Below are positions 1-5,431 of a stretch of 6,381 nucleotides of DNA, piece after piece. This stretch comes from an uncultured Phycisphaerales bacterium. Lineage in GTDB: Bacteria; Planctomycetota; Phycisphaerae; Phycisphaerales; UBA1924. Location of the stretch: contig CALFMQ010000082.1 of NCBI GenBank assembly GCA_937879825.1, positions 1-6,381 on the forward strand. Direction: 5' to 3'. The translations under genes and the position numbers were made by a program. The notes below the pieces were generated by a model that was not told the origin of the DNA, made no database searches, and was given only the letters and a program-made list of their open reading frames with translations. Each line of letters starts with the position of its first letter. The first letter of the stretch is position 1.

Positions 1-167
1 GGGCGCCGCTCCTGCTCCGCACCGGCCCCGAACTCGCGATCTTCGGGCGCTACTGCGTGCCCGCCCGCCTGAAACATGACGGCTTCGAGTTCCGATTCCC
101 CGAACTGGAGGGAGCGATGAACAATCTTCTAAACACGAACGCATTACACGATGGAGGCGAACCATGA
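1..167 (+). CDS. TIGR01777/YfcH-type NAD(P)-dependent epimerase, C-terminal tail (5' partial)
   Basis: The frame beginning at base 3 is open from the window edge to the TGA at 165-167, giving about 54 residues. The visible part reads as the C-terminal DUF1731-type tail of the SDR-family sugar epimerases of TIGR01777 (E. coli YfcH, animal SDR39U1). It has a short stretch with 'AIFGRYCVPARL', then a Gly-Phe-x-Phe-x-Phe-Pro-x-Leu-Glu motif and a short helix ending in NNLL, where family members usually read 'P..L...GF.F..P.L..AL..L'. The Rossmann NAD(P)-binding half lies outside the window, so catalytic residues cannot be checked. The tail continues about 14 residues past the usual end (NTNALHDGGEP). 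Its stop overlaps the ATG of the next gene (ATGA at 164-167), which suggests translational coupling. The substrate of this family is generally unknown. I am fairly sure of the family and cannot say more about function. Confidence 0.82.
   Translation, partial: APLLLRTGPELAIFGRYCVPARLKHDGFEFRFPELEGAMNNLLNTNALHDGGEP
153..157 (+). promoter_or_regulatory. Shine-Dalgarno site for the YbjQ-family gene
   Basis: GGAGG lies six bases before the ATG at 164, inside the end of the epimerase gene. It supports the long form of the YbjQ protein over a start at the internal Met64 (base 353), which has no comparable site in front of it. Confidence 0.7.
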
Positions 168-706
168 TGCGTTTCCGAGTGACGGAAACTTCCGGCAAGA
201 GTTGGGAACTCGGTGCCCCTGATGAATCTCGCCTCTTCGAGTTGCTACAGAACCGACAAATCTCGGTAAGGTCCATCGTCCGAATAGACCCACCACCCGC
301 GATTCAGATTTGGCCGCGTCGAGACTCCACCAAACCGCAAATCCTTCAACAAATGGTCGTTACGACCACACCTCATGTCGAGGGCAATCGAATTACTCGA
401 TATTGCGGGATCGTGAACGGCGAAGCGATTCTCGGTGCGAATCTCTTCAAGGATCTATTCGCCGGTATCCGTGACATTGTCGGCGGTCGATCGGCGGCTT
501 ACGAACGAGAGCTCCAGAAGGCACGCGACATCGCACTCTCGGAACTGCAAGACCGGGCGATTCAACTGGGTGCAAACGCAGTTATTGGCGTGGACCTTGA
601 TTACGAAGTGCTCGGACAGCAAAACGGCATGATGATGGTCGCGGCTTCAGGGACAGCCGTGGTCTTGGAGAGAATCCAGGATGAGGACCGACTTGATGAC
701 AACTGA
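164..706 (+). CDS. YbjQ/UPF0145 (putative heavy-metal-binding) family protein with N-terminal extension
   Basis: This is a 180-residue protein whose residues 64-170 are a full YbjQ domain. The domain opens with MVVTTTP and G-x-x-I, followed by the GEAILGANLFKDLFAGIRDI block (87-106), GGRSAAYE (107-114) and an LGANAVIGVDLDYE block (138-151). E. coli YbjQ-like proteins of about 105 residues form small oligomers and are named putative heavy-metal-binding, but no metal chemistry is firmly established. Residues 1-63 are extra and match no domain I recognise. They are mixed polar and hydrophobic, with no signal peptide or membrane segment. I chose ATG 164 because of the GGAGG at 153-157 and the ATGA overlap with the upstream stop; ATG 167 directly follows and is equally possible. 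The 3' end overlaps the GNAT gene by 26 bases. Three 60-base lines counted by hand gave about 52-57% GC, clearly below the neighbouring GNAT gene, so recent acquisition is possible. Confidence 0.9.
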   Translation: MMRFRVTETSGKSWELGAPDESRLFELLQNRQISVRSIVRIDPPPAIQIWPRRDSTKPQILQQMVVTTTPHVEGNRITRYCGIVNGEAILGANLFKDLFAGIRDIVGGRSAAYERELQKARDIALSELQDRAIQLGANAVIGVDLDYEVLGQQNGMMMVAASGTAVVLERIQDEDRLDDN

Positions 707-1247
707 GATGGGCGCAACCCTCACCACGCCCCGCCTTACGCTCCGCCCGCCAACGATGGACGACCTCGACGCCTTCGCGCACATCTTCGCCGACCCCGAG
801 GTCTGCAAGTACATCGGCGACGGCAAGCCCCGACCCCGCGACCGCGTCGAGCAATCACTCCGCAACTGCATCCTCTGCTGGGAACGCAAGGGCTTCGGCC
901 CCTTCGCCGTCCTCCACCAAGGCCGCATCATCGGCGACACCCTGCTCTACCCCATCGCCCGCTCCGGCACCGACTTCGCCGACTTCAGCGCCCGCGGCCC
1001 CGAGATCGAGATCGGCTACCGCCTCGCCAAGTCCGCGTGGGGCCAGGGCTTCGCGACCGAGGCCGCCAAATCCGCGAAGGATTGGGCCTTCTCAGCCGCC
1101 GGCCCGAACGTCCCCGAACTCATCGCCGTCACCTATCCCGAAAACACCGCCTCCCAGCGCGTGCTCGAAAAGATCGGCTTGCAACGCATCGGCGAAACCC
1201 GTGACTACTACAACGCGGTGACGGTGCTGTTTCGGATGACTCGATAG
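681..1247 (+). CDS. GNAT acetyltransferase, RimJ/RimL-like
   Basis: The 188-residue product is a single GNAT domain of the RimJ/RimL type (Acetyltransf_3), which moves the acetyl group of acetyl-CoA to an amine of a protein N-terminus or small molecule. Landmarks in order are TPRLTLRP (residues 16-23), the DPEVCKYIGDG strand-turn region (38-48), the GPEIEIGYRL strand (106-115), the acetyl-CoA pyrophosphate loop WGQGFATEA (120-128), and ENTASQRVLEKIGLQRIGE (154-172), where Asn155 and the following helix are typical of the family. The substrate cannot be read from the sequence. Possible starts are ATG 681 (GGAG at 667-670, spacing ten), ATG 696 (GAGG at 683-686, spacing nine) and ATG 708. All keep the domain intact, and 681 is given as the longest. 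The start overlaps the end of the YbjQ gene, consistent with one operon. Codon use is strongly C-ending and host-like, in contrast to the YbjQ gene. Confidence 0.93.
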   Translation: MRTDLMTTEMGATLTTPRLTLRPPTMDDLDAFAHIFADPEVCKYIGDGKPRPRDRVEQSLRNCILCWERKGFGPFAVLHQGRIIGDTLLYPIARSGTDFADFSARGPEIEIGYRLAKSAWGQGFATEAAKSAKDWAFSAAGPNVPELIAVTYPENTASQRVLEKIGLQRIGETRDYYNAVTVLFRMTR

Positions 1248-1268
1248 GCAGTTGGCTTATTCGGGTGC

Positions 1269-1298
1269 CACCGCTTGTCGTCGAAGACGCAAGCGGTG
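1269..1298. repeat. Strong hairpin (perfect inverted repeat) between the GNAT and DUF1643 genes
   Basis: CACCGCTTG (1269-1277) and CAAGCGGTG (1290-1298) are perfect 9-base complements. Inside them CGTC (1279-1282) pairs with GACG (1286-1289), leaving T1278 as a single bulge and GAA (1283-1285) as the loop. This 13-bp hairpin begins 21 bases after the GNAT stop and ends 22 bases before the DUF1643 start. There is no T-run behind it on plus (CTGAACTTG) and no A-run before it that would serve minus-strand termination. A classical intrinsic terminator is therefore not supported. It could be an mRNA processing or stability structure, a leader element for the DUF1643 gene, or a protein-binding palindrome. 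Confidence 0.7.
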
Positions 1299-1320
1299 CT
1301 GAACTTGTATGGTCGTTTGA

Positions 1321-1797
1321 ATGTCTAACGCCGACGCAATCGTCTCCCCTTGCGGCACATATCGCTATCGACTCTCTCGCCATTGGTCCCCCGGAACCGA
1401 GACAGCACTCTTCATCATGCTCAACCCTAGTACTGCCGACGCCTCGCAAGATGATCCCACGATCCGCAAATGCACAAACTATGCGCGTGCTTGGGGATTC
1501 GCTCGGCTCGAAGTCGTCAACCTCTACGCCTTCCGCGCCACAAGACCCGCCGACCTCCACGCGGCTCTCGACTCAGCCGTTGGCCCTGACAACGACGACC
1601 ATATTCGCGCCGCAACGCGAAGCGCTGATCTTGTTGTCGCCGCATGGGGCGCGTGGAAGTTCGCCGAGCCGCGGGCACGCGAAGTGCGTCGAATTATCGA
1701 ACCGATCGCGCGCCTCCACTGCTTGGCCCGCTCAATGTCCGGCGCACCCCGTCACCCGCTCTACCTGCGGAGCGACCTCAAGCCGTCGCCGCTCTGA
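1321..1797 (+). CDS. DUF1643 family protein
   Basis: This 158-residue protein spans the whole DUF1643 family. Recognisable blocks are SPCGTYRYRL (9-18), FIMLNPSTADA (31-41), DDPTIRKC (44-51), WGFARLEVVNLYAFRAT (58-74), VGPDND (87-92), VAAWG (106-110) and a C-terminal CLARSMSGAPRHPLYLRSD (135-152). The biochemical role of the family is unknown to me. It is a soluble protein with no signal peptide or membrane segment. The start is well fixed: an in-frame TGA sits directly before the ATG (TGAATG, 1318-1323) and the N-terminal family motif follows within ten residues. No good Shine-Dalgarno site is visible before it. It stands 73 bases behind the GNAT gene, separated by the 1269-1298 hairpin, so it may or may not share the upstream transcript. 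Its first half is about 57% GC and its second half is richer. The conserved Asn-Pro and His-Pro motifs are discussed in the findings. Confidence 0.92.
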   Translation: MSNADAIVSPCGTYRYRLSRHWSPGTETALFIMLNPSTADASQDDPTIRKCTNYARAWGFARLEVVNLYAFRATRPADLHAALDSAVGPDNDDHIRAATRSADLVVAAWGAWKFAEPRAREVRRIIEPIARLHCLARSMSGAPRHPLYLRSDLKPSPL

Positions 1798-1928
1798 AAA
1801 ACTGTAGTGCTAGAGCGACAAGTCCCCGTCAGCACACAGGGCCTTGATCGTGGGGTGAGCACCACCGTCCCCGAACGAACGCTCCCCCGCCCATCGTCGG
1901 CACCGACGAACGCAAATCCGCACCTCAA
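1798..1928. other. Intergenic region between converging genes
   Basis: This is 131 bases between the stop of the DUF1643 gene (plus) and the stop of the second GNAT gene (minus). It holds no convincing open frame, tRNA or T-tract terminator. The only structure seen is the short inverted repeat at 1894-1909. Part of the region is rich in C runs. Confidence 0.6.
1894..1909. repeat. Short inverted repeat between converging genes
   Basis: TCGTCGG (1894-1900) and CCGACGA (1903-1909) are perfect complements separated by CA. In RNA this gives a 5-6 bp stem with a small loop. It lies just behind the stop of the minus-strand GNAT gene and behind the DUF1643 gene, where a bidirectional terminator would be expected. 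No T-run follows on either strand, so termination is only a possibility. Confidence 0.4.
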
Positions 1929-2747
1929 CTAGGCCCCCGCGCCCGGAATCCGCACGAACATCGGCACCTCGCCCACATCCACAAACCCCGCCCTGGCGTA
2001 CACCGAGTGTCCCTGCGGCGAAGACTGAAGAATGCCGACCCGATACCCCATCTCGTGCGCCTCGCGGAGCGGCTGCACCGTGGCGTACGCGCCCAGGCCC
2101 CGCCCGCGTTCATCCGGAACCGTCGAAACGCAGTAGATCCCGCCCACACCGTCAGCGAGAAACAACATCGAGGTGCAGACAACCTGCCCGCCGGCGTTCC
2201 GAATCGCATAGCACCGCACCGACGCATCACGGCCATCGCCGCCGCCGATCGTGTTGGGTGAAAAGAGTTCCGCCAGCCCGATCGGAATCTCGTATCCCGT
2301 CGCCAGGCCGCGCGCCCAATCATCCGACGCGCCGCCGCGCCCGACCCGGGAGAATGTGTACCCCTCGGGCAACTCCGGCCTCGTCAACGCCGAAATGTCC
2401 GCGGCCATCGCTGGCATCGCGCCGTGGGGCTCGAATCCCCGCTCCTCAACACACCGCGCCACCGACTCCGCCACCGCGCCGGGGAAGAACGCCCCCGCCG
2501 GAACATCGAGCGTCGTCAGCGGCTCGATGCGTCGCGGGATTTCCTCCCGCTCGACGCCATCGGCAAAGATCACGAAGTTCCCGAAGGGGTGCGGCTCGCC
2601 GGTGATGAGCCGAGCCATCCGATCGTCCTTCGTGATGCTATTTCCGCGAACGATGTGGCGGATGAGACGATCGAGGTGCCCCCCGGCGGTCTTCGAGATC
2701 CTCCCCCCGATCGAAGCAACGGATGAAATCGGTGCCGGATGGGACAA
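1929..2747 (-). CDS. GNAT-fold acetyltransferase with N-terminal extra domain, TTG start
   Basis: The 272-residue product has a GNAT domain in its C-terminal half. It includes a VRCYAIRNAGGQVV strand pair (177-190), IYCVSTVPDERGRGLGAYAT (204-223) with the acetyl-CoA loop ERGRGLG (213-219), then a helix and QSSPQGHSVYARAGFVDVG (241-259). Residues 1-130 are additional. They hold an amphipathic helix (HLDRLIRHIV, 24-33), an ITGEPHPFGN motif (48-57) and a predicted mixed domain, an arrangement like bacterial GNAT proteins with an N-terminal GNAT-like half. The substrate is unknown. The frame stays open upstream through the tRNA gene, but ATG 2804 lies only a few bases behind the tRNA terminator. 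The TTG at 2745-2747 has a perfect AGGAGG six bases upstream and keeps the 24-33 helix, so I take TTG as the start. An alternative is ATG 2618 (AAGGA, spacing seven), which would cut off the first 43 residues. Confidence 0.87.
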   Translation of the reverse strand: MSHPAPISSVASIGGRISKTAGGHLDRLIRHIVRGNSITKDDRMARLITGEPHPFGNFVIFADGVEREEIPRRIEPLTTLDVPAGAFFPGAVAESVARCVEERGFEPHGAMPAMAADISALTRPELPEGYTFSRVGRGGASDDWARGLATGYEIPIGLAELFSPNTIGGGDGRDASVRCYAIRNAGGQVVCTSMLFLADGVGGIYCVSTVPDERGRGLGAYATVQPLREAHEMGYRVGILQSSPQGHSVYARAGFVDVGEVPMFVRIPGAGA

Positions 2748-2753
2748 TGGGCG

Positions 2754-2759
2754 CCTCCT
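2754..2759 (-). promoter_or_regulatory. Perfect Shine-Dalgarno site deciding a TTG start
   Basis: On the minus strand this reads AGGAGG, separated by six bases (CGCCCA) from TTG 2747-2745. It is the strongest ribosome binding site in the window and marks the second GNAT gene's start. Initiation at TTG is inferred from this site. Confidence 0.75.
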
Positions 2760-2784
2760 GGATGTTCGATCAAAAAGGTTGACC

Positions 2785-2796
2785 GCGCGATCGCGC
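2785..2796. repeat. 12-bp perfect palindrome upstream of the second GNAT gene
   Basis: GCGCGATCGCGC is a perfect palindrome 37 bases ahead of the TTG start and 11 bases past the end of the tRNA terminator. It could be an operator. In GC-rich DNA a palindrome of this composition can also arise by chance, and it contains the common octamer GCGATCGC. Confidence 0.35.
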
Positions 2797-2807
2797 ACCG
2801 TCATACC

Positions 2808-2841
2808 AAAAAACACCCCCACACTTCCGTGCGGGGGTGTT
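2808..2841 (-). terminator. Intrinsic terminator of tRNA-Val
   Basis: Read on the minus strand, a 13-bp stem (2841-2829 with 2824-2812) includes five consecutive G-C pairs and one G-U pair (2832 with 2821). It closes on a GGAA loop of GNRA type and is followed by six T (2813-2808), the first of which also forms part of the stem. It begins 18 bases past the tRNA discriminator base. On the plus strand no T-run follows the stem, so the signal serves minus-strand transcription only. It probably ends the tRNA transcript and separates it from the GNAT gene. Confidence 0.93.
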
Positions 2842-2858
2842 CCTTGAAGGTCTTCAAG

Positions 2859-2932
2859 TGGGCGATACTGGGCTCGAACCAGTGACCTCATCGATGTCAA
2901 CGATGCGCGCTAGCCAACTGCGCCAATCGCCC
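2859..2932 (-). tRNA. tRNA-Val (anticodon GAC)
   Basis: All four arms fold without mismatch on the minus strand. The 7-bp acceptor is GGGCGAT with ATCGCCC (2932-2926 and 2866-2860). The D stem is GCGC/GCGC with loop AGTTGGCTA. The anticodon stem is CATCG/CGATG with loop TTGACAT, the anticodon GAC occupying 2898-2896. The T arm is ACTGG/CCAGT with loop TTCGAGC. The discriminator is A (2859) and the length is 74 bases. The 3' CCA is not encoded (ACTT follows), so it must be added by CCA nucleotidyltransferase. GAC reads the valine codon GTC, which is heavily used in the flanking GC-rich genes. A promoter-like pair lies upstream and a strong terminator downstream, so it looks like a single-gene transcript between the acylase and the GNAT gene. 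Confidence 0.97.
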
Positions 2933-2969
2933 GTTTCGTGGCCCCGCTCAGAGAGACAGGGGACCGGAG

Positions 2970-2999
2970 AGGATACCCGCGCCGCGGGGGGGGTGGCAA
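2970..2999 (-). promoter_or_regulatory. Probable sigma-70-type promoter of tRNA-Val
   Basis: On the minus strand, TTGCCA (2999-2994) and TATCCT (2975-2970) are separated by 18 bases. The -10 hexamer ends 37 bases before the mature tRNA 5' end, leaving room for a leader of about 30 bases for RNase P removal. The spacer carries a run of eight C and a CCCGCG-G-CGCGGG palindrome (2988-2976). Both hexamers match the consensus at four of six positions, so this is plausible but not certain. Confidence 0.5.
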
Positions 3000-3021
3000 C
3001 CCATCGAACTCCATCGTCCCG

Positions 3022-5325
3022 TCAGTCCCGCGGCTCCAGCACCATCGTGTGCTCGGGCTCACCCGCCACCAATCCCGTGGCAACCCCCTCCACCCACGCC
3101 TCGTGCCCCGCCCGGTAATACCCGGACAGAAAGTGCCCCGACTGCCCGCCCGGCATATGGAACACCGCCTCCTCCTCACGCCCCGGCGTCACCACCAGCC
3201 GCTCCGACGCGCCGAACCTCGAAGTCTGCACGCGCACCGTCAGCCCCGCGCCGGGCAGCGGATCACGCGCCATATCCAGCCACGCGCCCACCCACTCCTG
3301 CGCCCACTCGGGCGCATAAGGCGACAACCGATGGCGGATGTTCGCGCGGTTGCGCTCGCCCCACGAACCGAGCTCGTCCTTGGGCACACACGCCGCCGCC
3401 AGCGCTTCCCATGAGTCGTACCCATCAGGCACCCACGACGCCGGCCGCTCGCGCAATAGCCGCATCACCCAGTCGTCATCCATGAACCACGAATACCGGA
3501 ACCCCGGATCAGCGCGCCCGCACGCATCCATCACCGGCCGCAGCAGCGCATCCCGAAGATTGCCCGCCCATCGGTCAACGAGCGGGAACACGCGCGACTC
3601 CGCCGACGCCTCGCCGTCCCAGCCCTCCGGAATCTCGTCGCGCATCGCCGGCACGAGGTCCCGCAGATGCTCCGCATACTCCGCGTGCACCGCCGAGTTC
3701 GTATCCAGCTGCACCGCCAGCACATCGCGCTCGGTCAACCCCGTGCGCCCGTCGAGCAGTTCCATGATCCGGCCCGCGCGCGAGCCGTTCGCCCAGTGCG
3801 TGCCCAGCACCCGCGCCCGCTCCGCCTCAAGCGTCCGGTTATTCGCCGTCACCAGATACCCGCTCGCAGGATCAACGATCCGTGGCCGGTCATCATCTTC
3901 AATCACGCCGTCCCACATCCGCGCGCCGTCCGCCCACGAAACCGGCAACCGCCCGTCAAACCCCACGCGCCGCGGCACCGCGCCCGTCACCGTCCACGCG
4001 ATCCCGCCGTTCTTGTCAGCAATCATCGCGTTCTGCGACGGCCCGTACCACGACGCCGCGATGTCCGCGCCCCGCCGCGCATCCGTCGCGTCGATCATGT
4101 CGAACAGGTTCAGATTGAACCACCCCGGCTCGAGCATCATCCACTTCAAGACCCGCGGCATGCCCGTCGCCGTATCATCATCCACCACCGCACCCCACTT
4201 CGTCTCGCGCACAAGGTGCCGCACCGGCTCAGCGCCCTTCACGCCGATCCACTCCTCGCGAATCACAAACCGCTCCCACCCATCCGGCGTCCGGTACCGC
4301 ATCGGGTCATCAGGGTCCGTCTCGATCAGGATGTAATCCGCGTGATCGCCCGTCGTGTTCGTGAACCCCCACGCGACATCACCGTTCGACCCCACCGCCA
4401 CACTCGGCACCCCCGGGAGCGACACACCAACCACACGCTTATCACCCCACTCCATCTGCACGCGGTACCAGGTATTAGGCACATCAAGCCCGAGGTGCAT
4501 GTCGCTCGCCAGCATCGCACCGCCCGACCGCGTCATCGCCCCCGACACCACAAACCCGTTCGAACCCTCCGGCACCGCGCGCTCCTCCGCATCGCGCGCA
4601 CCAATCGGCGCCGCCGCGCGCAGCCCTTCGGGAATCGGCGCAAGCCCGGGCGTGGCCGTCCCATCGATCGGCGCATCGAACAACCCGAACTCGGGCGTCA
4701 GGAAGCCCACCAGCTCCGCCGGAAGCACCGCGCCAAGCCCCGCGCGCGTCGCCTCCATCCGGTGCCCCATCTCCAGCCCCCACGCCATCGACAGCGCCAC
4801 CAGCATGCAATCCCGCTCCCGCCACGGCTCAGGCTTCACCCGCAGCGCCCAATATTCCGGCGGCCGCGCCCCGAGCGATTGCAATCCCGCGTTCACACCC
4901 ATCGTGTACGAAGCGATCATCGCGCGATGCCGTTCCGGCAGTCGCTCGAGCGCCTCCTCCGCTACCTCCGTCATACCGAGCGTGCGCATCGACCGATCCG
5001 TGCCCAGCGCGCCGCTCCCAACCATCTCGCTCAGCCGCCCCGACGACAACCGGCGCATCGTGTCCATCTGAAAGAACCGGTCCTGCCCATGCACGAACCC
5101 CTGCGCGAAGCAAGCATCTTCGATCGACCCCGCCCGAATCCGCGGCACGCCCAGCGCGTCGCGCTCCACTGTCACCCGCGACGCGATCCCCGCCACACGA
5201 ACGCGCCCATCCAGATCGGGCAACGAGTCCACCAGCAACGTCCGCACGCCCAGCACCAGTCCGAGAACAACCATCGCTAGGAGAACCAGGCAAATCAGCG
5301 CGACTCGGAGGATTGGTCGGTGCAT
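3022..5325 (-). CDS. Penicillin acylase family Ntn hydrolase (peptidase family S45), membrane-anchored
   Basis: The 767-residue product belongs to the penicillin/cephalosporin/acyl-homoserine-lactone acylase family. These enzymes hydrolyse amide bonds and mature by cutting themselves into alpha and beta chains. Residues 5-29 form one hydrophobic segment behind MHRP, a signal anchor directing the enzyme across the inner membrane. The alpha-chain region follows, beginning LPDLDGRVRV (35-44). The cleavage site is EGSNGFVVSG (253-262) and Ser255 is the expected catalytic N-terminal nucleophile. Further family blocks are ASDMHLGLDVPNTWY (273-287), VAWGFTNTTGDHADY (317-331), TANNR (493-497), WGERNR (655-660) and PGGQSGHFLSGYY (725-737). 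If Ser255 is beta-1, Asn495 is beta-241, the number of the oxyanion Asn in E. coli penicillin G acylase. ATG 5325 is preferred because the anchor follows directly; the frame extends to GTG 5439, which has no usable ribosome site. The substrate is unknown. Confidence 0.94.
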   Translation of the reverse strand: MHRPILRVALICLVLLAMVVLGLVLGVRTLLVDSLPDLDGRVRVAGIASRVTVERDALGVPRIRAGSIEDACFAQGFVHGQDRFFQMDTMRRLSSGRLSEMVGSGALGTDRSMRTLGMTEVAEEALERLPERHRAMIASYTMGVNAGLQSLGARPPEYWALRVKPEPWRERDCMLVALSMAWGLEMGHRMEATRAGLGAVLPAELVGFLTPEFGLFDAPIDGTATPGLAPIPEGLRAAAPIGARDAEERAVPEGSNGFVVSGAMTRSGGAMLASDMHLGLDVPNTWYRVQMEWGDKRVVGVSLPGVPSVAVGSNGDVAWGFTNTTGDHADYILIETDPDDPMRYRTPDGWERFVIREEWIGVKGAEPVRHLVRETKWGAVVDDDTATGMPRVLKWMMLEPGWFNLNLFDMIDATDARRGADIAASWYGPSQNAMIADKNGGIAWTVTGAVPRRVGFDGRLPVSWADGARMWDGVIEDDDRPRIVDPASGYLVTANNRTLEAERARVLGTHWANGSRAGRIMELLDGRTGLTERDVLAVQLDTNSAVHAEYAEHLRDLVPAMRDEIPEGWDGEASAESRVFPLVDRWAGNLRDALLRPVMDACGRADPGFRYSWFMDDDWVMRLLRERPASWVPDGYDSWEALAAACVPKDELGSWGERNRANIRHRLSPYAPEWAQEWVGAWLDMARDPLPGAGLTVRVQTSRFGASERLVVTPGREEEAVFHMPGGQSGHFLSGYYRAGHEAWVEGVATGLVAGEPEHTMVLEPRD

Positions 5326-5352
5326 CGCAGTCCAGGGGCGGTTCGTGTTCGC

Positions 5353-5384
5353 TTGACTATCAAAGACGGTGCGCAATCTATACT
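5353..5384 (+). promoter_or_regulatory. Possible promoter of the TauE/SafE gene
   Basis: TTGACT (5353-5358) and TATACT (5379-5384) each match sigma-70 hexamers at five of six positions and lie 48 bases before the GTG start. The spacer is 20 bases, longer than optimal, so strength or use is uncertain. The -35 element sits inside a small palindrome, TTGA-CTA-TCAA (5353-5363), which could bind a regulator shared with the divergent acylase gene. No clear promoter for the acylase was seen on the other strand. Confidence 0.4.
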
Positions 5385-5416
5385 CCCGCACCAACCGACC
5401 CCCCACGACATCCGCC

Positions 5417-5426
5417 GGAGAGGGGG
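5417..5426 (+). promoter_or_regulatory. Purine-rich ribosome binding site deciding a GTG start
   Basis: GGAGAGGGGG ends five bases before GTG 5432. It is the only good initiation signal in the frame, because the next in-frame ATG would remove the first transmembrane segment. Confidence 0.6.
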
Positions 5427-5431
5427 CCCGC

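Noticed and set aside
1248..1330. Integron attC site, prompted by small genes, the hairpin, GTTGGCT near 1252 and GTCTAAC near 1323
   Set aside because: The outer boxes are in the wrong order for attC, GTTGGCT does not fit the GTTRRRY consensus, and no other such site lies between the neighbouring genes, which overlap instead.
1265..1807. 180-codon plus-strand frame over the DUF1643 gene and the hairpin
   Set aside because: The overlapping frame at 1321-1797 matches DUF1643 block by block, while this one is low-complexity Ser/Thr/Pro with no family resemblance.
2251..2847. Plus-strand frames opposite the second GNAT gene
   Set aside because: Pro/Arg/Ser-rich products without domains. The opposite strand holds a GNAT domain with its acetyl-CoA loop and a perfect ribosome site.
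2748..2900. Extension of the second GNAT protein upstream through the terminator and into the tRNA
   Set aside because: Those bases are fully explained by tRNA-Val and its terminator, and the TTG with AGGAGG gives a better start.
2859..2932. tRNA-Val as an attachment site for an integrated element
   Set aside because: I saw no second copy of the tRNA 3' end in the window, and no integrase or phage gene flanks it.
3667..5280. 537-codon plus-strand open frame opposite the acylase gene
   Set aside because: Its product is dominated by Arg, His and Pro and shows no domain. It is the mirror of GC-rich third positions in the acylase gene, whose family motifs are unmistakable.
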